DNA of 64,000 nt from Odiellus spinosus (GCA_963920705.1 CAWUCO010000284.1:1507222-1571221); one strand, 5' to 3'; numbered from the stretch's first letter, positions 10,636 to 21,949 are shown. Translations and numbers: made by a program. Notes: generated by a model from the letters alone, not told the origin.

Positions 10636-12864
10636 TTAACGGATGTCTGGCAGTTCAAGCTCAGTGGCATCTTCACACACTACACGTAATTTTGACTGGT
10701 ACCAACTGCCTCGATCTTCATGGCGACGATAACCAAGATACCAGATTACGCTGCTAACGTGGACACAAGTACCTATCGTCAAACTGCCACCTTTGCAATT
10801 GCAATACCAGCCTTTAATGGCATGTACACCTGTCCCGTTAGGTACATAACGAATGAGAGCTTGGTGAACAGCTGAGGTGGAAAATTGACCAGGCACACGT
10901 ATACGAATTAAGTCATGTTCAACTTTGGACGCTTCGACGCTGAAAGAGCCGGATTTCTCTATAGTCAAAGCCACATAAGATTCAGCGCGTTTCGTTTTAA
11001 AGTCGCTCATTACCACCTCACGTACATCACTTTCACGAAGTACCGGGAAGTCTTGAAATTCACTATCCTCAATTCGTTGCCATTTAGACGGTTTGCGAAG
11101 CAGATTATCGCGCTCAACCACTTCCTTAAGAGGATTTTCTTTCGTAGAGACTGCCAACATTTTCTCGATGGCGTCTTCCCAGGAACCTTTAAGATGTAAT
11201 TCCGGGTGGTAGGCGTTCAGAAGCGCAGCAGCAATTTGAAGAAGTTCCGGAACCAATGGTAACATATGCACTGGTATACGGCTTTGGAAAAAACGATACA
11301 TCGTCAGCAAATGCCCGTTCCTAACTTCAACCGGCCACCTGAGGTACGTTACTTGTCGGAAACGATTAACTTCTTGCGTGTTGACTTGCTTCTCGCCTTT
11401 AGACAAGAACGAAGGTATTTGTAAACTCACACCCAGTTCAGTTAGTACGCTGTTCGAGTCTCGGAAACCGCGGTCCGCCAGTACAACATCACCAACTTGA
11501 AAGAAAGACTGGAGTTCTTCTCTTTTTTTGATAGAATGGTTTAAAATGCGCGCGTCGTTATTGCGGCCATTAGCGAAGTAAGGTCCGATTATATCTATTA
11601 TGTAACCCGTAGTTGTTACCATTAACATTGGCTTGAGGATATGGTGGCCTTTGTGCACACAGAATGATTTGTGAAGAACTGTATAGTCCTTGGATCTTCC
11701 AACCTTGATATAGGTGCCATCTACAATGGTAATAAGACAATTAGGCTTGTTGCTAGCAAAGAGTTTTACAGCTGCTTCAGATTGATGGTTTCTTATCAAA
11801 TTGTCACGTGATAAGTGTTGCAGGCCAAAATGATGTGGCACGAAACGCTCCGATAAAGCCATAATAACCGCTTTTACCGTGTTTGATACCGATCTTTCAG
11901 TTAAATGAAATATAGTTGATAACACGTTATTGGACATACCCAATCGTAATTTCACCAATAATACTGCTAGAGCTGTCTTCGATGAACAGCATCTGATGGT
12001 ATGAATAACGTCCTCAATAGAAGAATGCACCTCTAGGAACTCGTGCAGGGACAATGATGTTAATACTTTACAGTCTTCATCACTTTGTATGAAGTTGTCA
12101 AAGCTTGGCGTCCGTAGGTCGTTAACACACTTTCTGAGGTCGTTTAATAGTTTCTCAATGTCCGTGGCAGTCATAATGGTTGATCTAGCGGAAACCTGAA
12201 TTCCAGCAATTATATCAGTGGGAAGCTCACCGTTAACGAGATGCGTGGAGCACATTCGGTTGTCCTGATGAATAAAGATTGCTCTTTCCACAAATATACT
12301 TGTTCGCACCTCGGCTTTTACTCTGGTTCGTGTACTCGCACCGCAAATGAAGCAAGTCTTGGACAGGGGCCGAACACAACTGTGCTTTATGACAATGGTG
12401 TTTGATGACGTAAGCTTTCGTGGTAATTGCGACGTTGATGGTTGAGGTATTGGTTACGCTGATAGATTAGATACTGTTGACGTTGATGATTCGGGTACTG
12501 TTGACGTTGATGGATTAGATACTTGCGTTAGATTTCTTCGTTTTTGCGGTGAAGACGATGACGTTGAAGACCCATGATCACTACTGAAGGACGATTTGCT
12601 AGCATTTAAGAACGTTTGAAACTTTCGTGATAACCCGGAGCATTTTAAACAAATCTTCGTTGTTTTGCTATTAATTACGAGTGGTAATAACCCTTTACTA
12701 AAACGAAGAAAACGAGCAAAACTAGCCTTTGCGTGAGTACCTATACCTCTACTTGTACTATTGGTAACTTTCCGATTGCACGCGTAACATGTATTTGGAG
12801 CCATCTCCAAATTCGAAGTGACGATTACATTGATGTTAGTGATAAGGAAAGGTCTTAAGATCAT
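10636..12864 (-). CDS. ISL2EU/IS5-like DDE transposase with SWIM zinc finger, one in-frame stop
   Basis: A single minus-strand frame runs 742 codons from ATG at 12864 (or ATG at 12804, MAPNTCYAC) to TAA at 10636, broken only by one TAA at 12454-12456 inside a Ser/Thr/Pro-rich linker. Before the stop lies a possible zinc finger (CYAC ... CLKC). After it come CFICGA ... RMCSTHL, a C2CH-like finger typical of these transposases, then the DDE_Tnp_4-type catalytic core. Counting from the Met at 12309, the core is D197 (IVDGTYI), D279 (VLADRGF) and E328 (RWPVEVRNGH). A C-terminal SWIM finger follows, C503-x-C505, C515-x-H517. It would cut and reinsert the element in the nucleus. Apart from the stop it looks whole. 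The stop could be read through, or translation could restart, or the copy is freshly dead. No YqaJ-type nuclease gene, common in this family, is present. Confidence 0.82.
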
Positions 12865-12947
12865 GGTTCAAACCAGATATTAATTTTTTGTAATGTTTAT
12901 AAAAACGGGTTTAATTATTTTTCGCTAACCTGGTTGGCAAAAGTTTT

Positions 12948-14336
12948 GCGAGAAGCAAGTCAACACGCAAGAAGTTAATCGTTCCCGACAAGTAACGTAC
13001 CTCAGGTGGCCGGTTGAAGTTAGGAACGGGCATTTGCAGACGATGTATCGTTTTTTCCAAAGCCGTATACCAGTGCATATGTTACCATTGGTTCCGGAAC
13101 TTCTCAAATTGCTGCTGCGCTTCTGAACGCCTACCACCCGGAATTACATCTTAAAGGTTCCTGGGAAGACGCCGTCGAGAAAATGTTGGCAGTCTCTACG
13201 AAAGAAAATCCTCTTAAGGAAGTGGTTGAGCGCGATAATCTGCTTCGCAAACCGTCTAAATGGCAACGAATTGAGCATAGTGAATTTCAAGACTTCCCGG
13301 TACTTCGTGAAAGTGATGTACGTGAGGTGGTAATGAGCGACTTTAAAACGAAACGCGCTGAATCTTATGTGGCTTTGACTATAGAGAAATCCGGCTCTTT
13401 CAGCGTCGAAGCGTCCAAAGTTGAACATGACTTAATTCGTATACGTGTGCCTGGTCAATTTTCCACCTCAGCTGTTCACCAAGCTCTCATTCGTTATGTA
13501 CCTAACGGGACAGGTGTAAATGACATTAAAGGCTGGTATTGTAATTGCAAAGGTGGCAGTTTGACGATAGGTACTTGTGTTCACGTTAGCAGCGTAATCT
13601 GGTATCTTGGTTATCGTCGCCATGAAGATCGAGGCAGTTGGTACCAGTCAAAATTACGTGTAGAGTGTGAAGATGCCACTGAGCTTGAACTGCCAGACAT
13701 CCGTTAATGTACAATGTTACATGAATAGTTTGTGCTTTTTATACAAGTGTGTTTTGTTTAATATGAAATAAAAATTAAAGATACTACTCCAGTATCTACT
13801 AATTGGTATATTTCTCTATTTATTTTTCGGATTTATTATACATCAAAGACTATTCAAGTAAGCTATATAGTCTTTGCACAAACCCTGTAAAGCTAGCAAA
13901 CAGTATAGCATGAATGCTTGACAAGTGGAACACTTTTACAGGCGTTGGGGACCATTTCGAGGCGATGTAGACCAAAAATAGAGGAATTTCATTTTGCCGC
14001 CAGCACTATACCCATGGCAGTTACAAAATAATTATTTTCCAATATTTTCCTAACATAATTATGAATATAAAATAATAACCGTTCACTATTTTCGTCTGGG
14101 GGAAGGCTTTCATATCCGGCACGAAAGTCATAGATTCTTCCTATTCTTTACATTATGAAAGAAACCTTCCATTCGTTGTTATTCCCAAAATTTACAGTTG
14201 TGAGCTCGAATTTTACGTTTAAATTATCCCCCAACTACCCTATTTTAATCATAAAATACGTATTTTTCATAAAAGAGACCAAAATTTTTAACATTACGTG
14301 TACCCAGACTCTTATGGGGAGTTGCTGTTGTTCTTT
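12948..14336 (+). repeat. Right arm of the palindrome with partial inverted transposase
   Basis: Begins abruptly inside the transposase frame at GEKQVNTQEVNR and runs through the C-terminus and 3' UTR to the terminus. Relative to the left arm it has a 1-base deletion near 13103, leaving a 174-codon open frame at 13183-13707 that covers the C-terminal region including the SWIM finger (WYCNCKGG, TCVHVSS). Substitutions include D to H near the start of that frame and HA to ND before IKGW. It has no promoter or catalytic core, so it is a partial pseudogene copy. Its position makes transcripts from the left copy self-complementary with it. Confidence 0.85.
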
Positions 14337-14649
14337 GAATAAACCGCGGCTAATTACGCCTCGTCTGAAGAGGGTATAACTCGATCGAACTCACTCTAAG
14401 GGCCCGATACAACGAGGCTCGAGTACCGCCGCGCTATATTCAAGATTCAAGATTTTTTGTTAACACGTATACAATACCTTGAAACGGGGCTGCTCTCCAC
14501 TGAAAATACAGTGGGAGCACTGTTCAAAAAATCTTTGAAAATAGACCATAAAATAGAAAGAGCAATTAAAAGTAAAGTCTAGAATTAAACGCGTTTAGGT
14601 CTACTGTTTTAGGGGGATAATTCACATTGTCCTTTCGCCAGTTATCCTT
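14337..14649. other. Flank between the ISL2EU element and a LINE remnant
   Basis: The first 60 bp (GGCTAATTACGCCTCGTCTGA) loosely mirror the left flank of the ISL2EU element at 9918-9975, so the palindrome may sit inside an older repeat. Nothing coding was found. Confidence 0.35.
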
Positions 14650-15720
14650 CAGTTTTTTCTAAGCTAAAATACGTTTTATCGTTCCTAAGTGGGTATGGTC
14701 TTCACTAAATCCCAATAGAGCGCTCGCCTCCGAGTTACGGTTCACGGCACGCCACAGGGAGACTTCGAGGTCCACTTCCACTCGCGGACAGTCGAGCAAA
14801 ATGTGGGACAGAATTTCGACCTCGTGAATGCAAAGTTGGCGGGCTTTCCGACTAGCTGGGTTAGCGCTCGCCCGTGAGAAGAGAACTAGTACGCACGTGA
14901 AATAGCAGCCCACTTGACAACGTACCGTCATAGAACGGCTTGACTCATGGCTTCGTCTAGGTCTGGTATTCCACGAGGCTCAGTTTCTGGCTAGTCATAG
15001 TTCCCCATTGTCTCTCCGCAGCCGCCGTTAACTCAGTAGCCACTTTCGCTGACCATCGATCTCCGTCGTTGCTCGCCCTCGTGTAGTACCTGGCCATATT
15101 GGCGATAGAGCTGTTCCATTCGTTTAAAGAGAGTGAACCGAAACCCCTCTTGTCGTAAGGCAAGAAACTCCTTCCCAGTTAGCTCCAACATAAAGGTACA
15201 GTCCAATTCGCCCTTAATAGCCGCATTGACCGCGCAAGGGTGAGCGACCTACCGACCTCCGTTTGAAGGTAGTATGGTGCTGCTACAACCGAAGCCGAGC
15301 TAGCCAGACCTCATTCCCGTATGCAAGCCCTAGAATAGAATTATAGCTACAGAGTATTTATTTTAGGAGCAGGTGAGCGTATTTTTAACTACCGAGCGTA
15401 ATCTAGTGGCTTTGAGGGTCAGTTTCTTTTCGAACGTCGCGAGGTAGTTGTCCTTTGTCGACAGCGGAACGCTGAGGTAGGTGTACTCAGTTACCTCCGC
15501 TTACACCGTGGCGTGAAGTGTGGACGCTCGTTTAATATAATCTTATCCTTATCTAGGGGTAGGAGCCCCTAATTTGCTACATTTTTGGAAATCAACGTGC
15601 TTTCTGCCGGACAACCAAAACTTTCAGGTAGTCACGGCTACAAAACTAGCTCTAGCGTGCCCGTATTGGCTGGTAATGGGAACCTAACTCGGTGTGGCTT
15701 GGCCCTTGCTTGGTTCAGGA
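14650..15720 (-). pseudogene. Non-LTR retrotransposon (LINE) remnant, C-terminal part of ORF2
   Basis: The minus strand shows scattered blocks of a reverse transcriptase C-terminal region in the right order: TLISKNV near 15585, then YLSVPLSTKDNYLATFEKKL near 15480-15420, PYDKRGFGSLSLNEWNSS near 15163, and LCIHEVEILSHILLDCPR near 14830, ending about 14659. The Cys/His spacing with HILLDCP is the zinc-knuckle-like end seen in several LINE clades. Multiple stops and frameshifts separate the blocks. The polymerase core is missing. The clade is not assignable from this piece; R1-, I- or Nimb-like would all be possible. Confidence 0.6.
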
Positions 15721-15734
15721 AAACTAACTTAGGA

Positions 15735-15855
15735 GACGGATTTAAATAAAAGTAAATGAAAAATGTTCCTTTGACACCATACACCACCGCCACATCAATG
15801 TGGCGGGAGGGGGGTGGTGTGTGTTAGTTTGAGACCTGTGGTGGAGTTATGGATT
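15735..15855. repeat. Hairpin dispersed repeat, copy 1
   Basis: GAAAAATGTTC is followed by a stem CACCATACACCACCGCCACA / TGTGGCGGG...GGTGGTGTGTG and then TTAGTTTGAGAC. The same order lies in reverse orientation at 49291-49430. It is probably the end of a MITE. Confidence 0.6.
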
Positions 15856-16176
15856 TGAGAACGGTGTTCGAGATAAGAATTTGATCTCGTACGCTCGTGT
15901 TTACTTGTTCAAGACATGTGTATAAGACACTTACGCTTTTGTGGAAATCCGTATTTAGTACTGTTAAAGGCTGGGTTATAGAAAATAGATCCTTCTAGAT
16001 ATAGACCGTAGGATACTATGGCGTATTTAGTAGTAGTATAACCCCACGTGGAGATAACTCACGCATTCCTCACCAGTGGCGCGGCGATCGCTTTTCGCTG
16101 GATCAAAGCTTAAATCATCATTGGTTGGATAATTGTTAAAAAAGTCTCGTGATGTAATTCATAACCCCAACCCCTC
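15856..16176. other. No recognised content
   Basis: No coding pattern or repeat partner was identified between the hairpin repeat and the long-TIR element. Confidence 0.4.
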
Positions 16177-17241
16177 AATGAATTCTCAATTAGATATGGA
16201 GCGTCTTGGGTTTTCTATGAATAAAGCTCTATATCCTATCAGACTCTATATGCAAGAATAATTTAAATTAATGACTATTTTAGGTTATTGTAAGATAACT
16301 TTTTTAGAATTTCATTAAATTACTGTAAAATAACAATTTAAGAATTTAATTTAATTACTGTAAAATAACAATTTTAGAATTTAATTAAATTACTGTAAGA
16401 TAGCTATTTTAGTAATAAATTAAATTACTGTAAAATAACTATTTTAGATTTAAATTAAAGACCGACATAAATACTATTTTATGTTTAGAGACAGCGTTAA
16501 AATATGTATCATGCTTACCGAGTGGAGGTTTCTTCCTTTGCCTGAAGAGGGAGCTGGAGTTAAAATTATTTTGGGACATTCCCAAAGAATCGAGTGCGAG
16601 GCTGATTAAAAAATTTTCACACTCGATTCTTTGGGAAAACGTCTTTCTACGCAAGAGTGCTGGGCTCCCTAATAATCGTAATTTCATAAATTTCTTGCTT
16701 AGCTAGACTCCAAAGTGTCACGGTACCTATTCACTACAGCCAAAAACATGGTGTATAGGTTATATTTGACGAAGGCTATTTTCATAATTTCTAATATCAT
16801 CTGACATAAACAAAATCAACCTTTTAATCAAAATATATACACTTTTTATCGATATTAAGCTCTTTGGACTACTTTTATTATACATACGTCACCCCAATGT
16901 TTAAACGTAAAACAAAACCAACTATAAAAATTCAAAAGAGCAACAATTTCCAAATAATAAACTTCACAAGCTCCAGCTCCCTCTTCAGGCAAATGAAGAA
17001 ATCTCCACTCGGTTAGCATGATAGATATTTTAACGTAGTCTTTAAATATAAAAATAGCATTTATGTCAGTCTTTAATATAAAACTAAAATAGTTATTTTA
17101 CAGTAATTTAATTTAAACCTGAAATAGTCATTTATGTCAATCATTAATTTAAACTATACTTGCATACAGAGTCTGATAGGATATAGAACTTTATTCATAA
17201 AATACCCAAGACGTTACATATCTAGTTGAGAATTCATTATT
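16177..17241. mobile_element. Non-autonomous long-TIR element with internal tandem array
   Basis: Ends are AATGAATTCTCAATTAGATA on the left and the inverse of AATGAATTCTCAACTAGATA on the right. The arms continue through CGTCTTGGGT and CTATATCCTATCAGACTC, and a further pair, AGAGGGAGCTGGAG / CTCCAGCTCCCTCT, lies at 16546 and 16973. The left arm holds about four to five copies of a 44-bp unit (AATTACTGTAAAATAAC at 16270-16450); the right arm has fewer, so the arms are unequal. A nested palindrome at 16577-16637 pairs CCCAAAGAATCGAGTG with CACTCGATTCTTTGGG. No coding capacity was found. Confidence 0.7.
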
Positions 17242-17940
17242 AGGTATCGGTTTAGTAGGGTAAGCTATAGTGTATTAGTCCTTTTTATATATATGGAATC
17301 ACGTTTAATATAAATAGAAATAGAGGATTACTTTCGTAAGATGAGTACTCAAAATCTTTATTTACAAAGTAACCATATATTCTGTCATTAGATCAAACAT
17401 CACACGAAATTTCAACCCTACAATTGAAGTCCCACGTAACTCCTCACTCTCATGTCCAAGATGTGATTCAGATTTGATGTCGGTCCCAGCCAACGGGGAG
17501 CGGCTTCTCTTCTGCGTATCGAGAGATTGCGACCAGCGTAAGAAATGCGTTCTTGTTCAATAGAAGAAGCATTATAGAGCGTCCCTCACTAATGAACGGA
17601 CAAAACCGTTTGCTGAGCGTCTGTTCTGTCGGTGGTGTCATGAATTTAAATATACTGTTAAAAACATATGCGGGTATGAAAAATAAACATTATAGTAAAA
17701 TATTATAAATATATGCGAAATAAAATATATAAGTGCAAATTCAACCAATCTCTGAAATTAAATACACACTTAAGTCTACTCTATTTACTTAAGCCCACAA
17801 ATAACGACGGGTCTACAATAAAATGGATCAAGCCGTGAAAGAAATTTTCCAAGATGTGGCTAACCCATAATGTGATAGCATACTCTCCCACTATTTTTAA
17901 TAACATATAATCATTATCATTACACTATATTTCACTTTAT
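17242..17940. other. AT-rich sequence without recognised genes
   Basis: Nothing coding was supported. The next stretch resembles the centre of the long-TIR element. Confidence 0.4.
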
Positions 17941-18290
17941 TGTTGACCTATTTATAATTATTATTATTTTTACTCTTTTGAATTTTAAAATTGGTTTTGT
18001 TTATATTGTTGCTTAGTTTTTAAATATTATTCTTAATATTTTGAATTTTATAGTTGGTTTTGTTTTATGATAAAAAAAATTTGTTAACGTATATTTAATA
18101 AAAGTAGTCCGAAGAGGTTAGTGTAAATAAAAACTGTGCGTATTTTGATTAAAGAAAATTTCTGTGCTTGATCATTTTTCACACTCGATTCTTTAGGAAT
18201 GTCCTAAATAATTTCTACGAAAACGTCTTTTTGCGTAAGGATAAGCTCCCAAATAATCGTGATTTCATAATCTTAAAATCTCATAATTAT
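17941..18290. repeat. Partial copy of the 16177-17241 repeat family, inverted
   Basis: TAATAAAAGTAGTCC, GTGCGTATTTTGATTAAA and TTGGTTTTGTTTATATTG match, in reverse complement, the interior at about 16800-16930. It then carries the conserved box CACACTCGATTCTTTAGGAA ... AATAATCGTGATTTCATAAT also found at 16620-16690, 48823-48930 and 49073-49180. Confidence 0.6.
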
Positions 18291-18716
18291 AAGGCTGCTT
18301 TTCCGCCGAAAGTTACCGATTTCAAACTCAAGATGGCGCTCTACATCGAACAGGGGATCCCTTTTTTGTCGGGATATCAAGAAGAAGAAACCTCCTGAAG
18401 GTTGGAACGCACGTCACAATTAAAAGGCGTCTTATCTATTGTAAAGAGTCAGAGTTCCCTTTCCAGGAACCCTATTCTGTAAGCGTTTTCGGCCGTTAAG
18501 TTTACAGTTCTCGAAAACTTTACGGGAGACGAAATCCGTTACTCAAAAAGCGTATTCTGTAACTTTTCCACCGAAAACTTTACGGGAACGGTATCCGTTA
18601 ACTTTTCGGCCGATAGATGGCAGCCGTTAACAACTTTTCAGTCGGGAAAACGGAATTTTGGCGGGAATTTTGAGTTTAGTAAAAGTTTCTAATATTGTTC
18701 TAAGCCTAAATTTTCA

Positions 18717-20067
18717 ATGGCAAGACGTTTAACTCAATTAGAGGTACTTCTCGCTGCCGAAAATTATCAGCGGCAATGTTTAGCGAGACAAAGAGTAATT
18801 CGTGATGCTTCTAAGGCGTTTGAGTTAAGCGACCTCAAATTTCGATTGCATCGACAATTGGTTCTTCAACTATGCGAAGAGCTTGACGATACCCTTTCGG
18901 GGGCTAGGAGAACATCAATACCAGTTGACACCAAAGTAATATAGCTAGGGAAGTTAATATTTTTGAATTATTAAAAATAATTTTATTAAACAGATTCTTG
19001 TTGCATTGCGATTCTACGCTATTGGTAGTTATCAACTTGGGATAGGACAGGATTTGTATCTCGCTGTGAGTCAACCTACAGTTAGTAGGTGTGTTCACGA
19101 TGTTACAGAAGCTATTATAAGAAAGTATATGGCTAAATATATCAAGTTTCCTACAACAGAGATTCAACAAGAAGCTATCAAGCATAGGTAAGTTAAATAT
19201 TTTTTCCTATTCTGTTTATTTTAATCACGGATGTTAATACAGGTTTTTCAATGAAACTGGATTCCCAGGTGTAATAGGAGCGATAGATTGCACGCATGTG
19301 GCCATTGTTGCCCCAAAAACCACTGATGAAGAATATAGAGAATATCTATATGTCAACCGAAAAGGCTATCATTCGATAAATGTCCAATTAGTAAGAACAG
19401 TGTATATATAGTCAATCACAAATATTTTCATAATTATATAATTAATTCTAGGTTTGTGATTTTGATCTGCTTATTCTCAACGCGAATGCCAAGTTCCCAG
19501 GATCAGCTCACGACTCCCATATTTATAGAACTTCCAACGTTTCGCATTTCCTGGAAAACAGTTATCGCGCTGGCAACTTAAGAAACGCTTGGCTTGTAGG
19601 TAAGTTGTTGGCATCTATTTAATAAATTATATAAAATTGTATAAACTTTCAAATATATGTTTATCTTAAATTGAGGTGATTCTGGTTACGGCCTTACTCC
19701 GTGGCTTATGGTACCGGTCTGGCGACCCGGCATCAACTCGCCTGAAAGTCGGTACAATCTCGCCCACGCTTCAGCTAGGCACATTATTGAATGTGTAAAT
19801 GGTCTTTTAAAACAAAGATTTCGATGTCTTCTCAAGGATAGAGTTTTGCACTATGCACCCACAGTAGCCTCCAAAATAATTTACGCTTGTTGCATATTAC
19901 ACAACATGTGTCGACTAAATGGGGTACCAGACGAGGAGTTTAGAAACTTAGACAATGTACCACTTCCTGACCGAATTTGCGCGCCAGTGGAAGAAGTTCC
20001 ACACGGTGATAATTGGTTGAGATTAGGATCTCAAGTTCAACAACGTTTAATTCGTCGTTTTGAATAA
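18717..20067 (+). CDS. PIF/Harbinger transposase (HARBI1-like), five exons
   Basis: Exons 18717-18935, 18994-19187, 19243-19390, 19452-19599 and 19676-20067 join without a break to 366 codons, close to the roughly 350 residues usual for HARBI1-like proteins. All introns are GT-AG and short (55-76 bp). The N-terminal part contains a helix-turn-helix-like segment around [15 protein letters not shown]. The catalytic triad is visible as D153 (GAIDCTHVA), D238 (LVGDSGYGL) and E275 ([13 protein letters not shown]), and the C-terminus has the usual ACCILHNMC block. It would excise and insert the element at 3-bp targets in the nucleus, together with the SANT-like partner encoded opposite. The ATG at 18717 follows the subterminal repeats and opens the frame. 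An AATAAA overlaps the stop codon. Confidence 0.93.
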
Positions 20068-20602
20068 ATAGGCACCTACTAAATGTAAATATCTTCTGTG
20101 GTTGTAAAGCTTAAAGCAAATTTATTTTCACTAAGAGTAATTGATCAATTGATTTTTTTAAAAGGCATTGCCAGTAACCCGAATTTTATTAAAAGTATTA
20201 TGGAACATATTTTAAACAATTGAAATGTTTATCACGTACAAGTGATGAAAATAATAAATAAAAAGTATTATTTGAATATTTATATACGAAAGTGTACGCT
20301 TTACCTAGGACTATTAACAATGGACACATATCTTAATAAATAAAGTTTAATAACAAAACGGGGCGTCCATAAGCGTCCTCTAACGGCACACAGAGAAGAG
20401 AAAAAAGCAGAAACTAACAAATCCACTTGTGCTTCTGTTGTGGATTATAGAACAGGCAGATGCGTGCAAGGTTTTGTTCTTATTTCAGCCTCAGTTTGCC
20501 ATTAGAGGAAGCTTATGAACGCCAGTATTTGTAATTCATCCGTAACTATTTGGATCGGTGTTCATTATTAATAGTCCTACGCTTCACATTTCAATAAGCG
20601 GT
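20068..20602. other. Intergenic region of the Harbinger element
   Basis: Lies between the two convergent genes. AATAAA signals near 20254 and 20337 could serve the transposase transcript. No further gene is seen. Confidence 0.6.
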
Positions 20603-21949
20603 TTAACTTTCACGACGACCATTTAAGGCTTGGACCATGCTCGCGATGGTGGAAGAAAATTGCAATTGCGCCTTTACAGCTTCCTTGGCAATTTCCAACT
20701 TCTTAATTTTGTAATCAACCAAATTTTTGGCCGCTTCCGCTTTAATCTCCTCAGCGCGCGCTTTTCGTTGTTCAGCTTCAGAAATGTTTTCCAAGGCTTT
20801 GGCATTAGGTTCAAGGGCATTTTGAATTCCTCTCAAAATCTCGTCAGTCGAAGTTTGAATTTCTCTTAATTCCTTAGCCGCAGCATCGTATGGGGCCAAT
20901 CGTGCAGCTGATCGTTTTTTATGGCGACTATCATTTTGTTCTAAAATACAAAGAATTCGCTGGTAATTAAGGGCAGTAAATACATTTACAGTATAATATT
21001 TACTTTTTGTGACTTCCAAAATGTTTACACCTTGTGTTTCTTCAATTATTTCAATATTTTCATCTCCAACAACCGTCATACTGGATCCTATCACATTATT
21101 ATTTTTACTAGTGCAGGGGGTCGGTGATGATAAAGGATTGATATCGTAGCATCTTCCAAAGTTATCCAAAAATGATAAACTTTCGTCATTTTGGCGAGGG
21201 GTTTGAAGTGTTGGGGAAGTTGAATCGATCTAAAAACAATGGTGCTCAGTAAATTAAATTTAATTAATGATACTTCAAACCATTGTCAAAAAAATCCACT
21301 AAAACTGAAAGTTCACTGATATCAATACCAAGTTTTATTTTAAAACCAAATTAACAAGTTGAAATAATTTGAAAAACTGATGTGTAAAAATAGCAAATTC
21401 AATTGTTTCGCAAGCACACCAACAGTTTTATAGTTTGTTTATATTAGTGAATATAGTTTACACCGAATCTAGATGTTTTACCTGTGTTTGAGATTCAAAT
21501 CCGGCTTCTTCGAGCAATTGGTCCCCCGCAACTACAATTTTTCCAATTACTTCTAGCAATTGGCTTTCAAGAACTGTCAGTGGTTTCGGGGGTGGCCCTC
21601 CACCAGTCTTTGACTTCTTTAGATTAGCTGCCTTCTTTTTGACAGCTGTTTTCCAGTCAGAGAGTGTCTAAATCAGAGTTTTAATTTAATTTTAAATGTT
21701 TGGATCTCTTATATTTGTACTTAAAATCGGACTTTAACTTACCGATTTCCATTTATCAACTTCCTTTTGCGCTCCTCCACCACAACTATTTAGTTTCAGC
21801 GAGAGTTCATCAAAGTACGCATCATACTGGGCTTTAGTAAAATCGTTCGTAAGTTTCGCTTCTTTAAAGTTCTTGTGCTTGACTAGGAACTCTACCATTA
21901 TTTTTTGTTGATCGGGTGAAACCCTCAAACTTCTTCTAACTCCACTCAT
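20603..21949 (-). CDS. Harbinger Myb/SANT-like DNA-binding partner protein, three exons
   Basis: Minus-strand exons 21949-21743, 21667-21482 and 21229-20603 join in phase 0 to 339 codons, starting MSGVRRSLRVSPDQQKIM at an ATG. The first 90 residues form a Myb/SANT-like (Zeste-type) helical DNA-binding domain, with EFLVKHKNFKEAKL, KWKSTLSDWKTAVKKK as its later helices. A proline-rich linker (GGGPPPKPL) and an acidic middle follow. The last 100 residues are alpha-helical and charged (SEAEQRKARAEEIKAEAAKN), likely a coiled coil for dimerisation. In PIF/Harbinger elements the second ORF binds the element ends and helps bring the transposase into the nucleus; that role is inferred here from position and domain type. 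No break was found. Confidence 0.85.

Larger units (their letters stand above)
10007..14336 (-). mobile_element. ISL2EU-type DNA transposon, palindromic form
   Basis: A 4.33-kb element whose two ends are the same sequence in opposite orientation, starting AAAGAACAACAGC. The left arm 10007-11396 and right arm 12948-14336 are about 1.39 kb each and differ at only a handful of bases and a 1-base deletion. They enclose a 1.55-kb single-copy centre. The arms include 3' UTR and over half of the transposase frame, so the right arm carries an inverted partial gene. The older relative at 42375-47924 has inverted repeats of only about 320 bp, which suggests the long arms here are an expansion. No target duplication is certain. 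High arm identity implies a recent event. Confidence 0.8.

Noticed and set aside
10915-11199. 94-codon open frame antisense to the ISL2EU transposase
   Set aside because: The same frame reappears at 13144-13428 only because the palindrome arm repeats it; it mirrors the transposase codons and has no motif.
20630-20869. 79-codon plus-strand frame inside the Harbinger partner gene
   Set aside because: Antisense shadow of exon 3 of the SANT-like gene.
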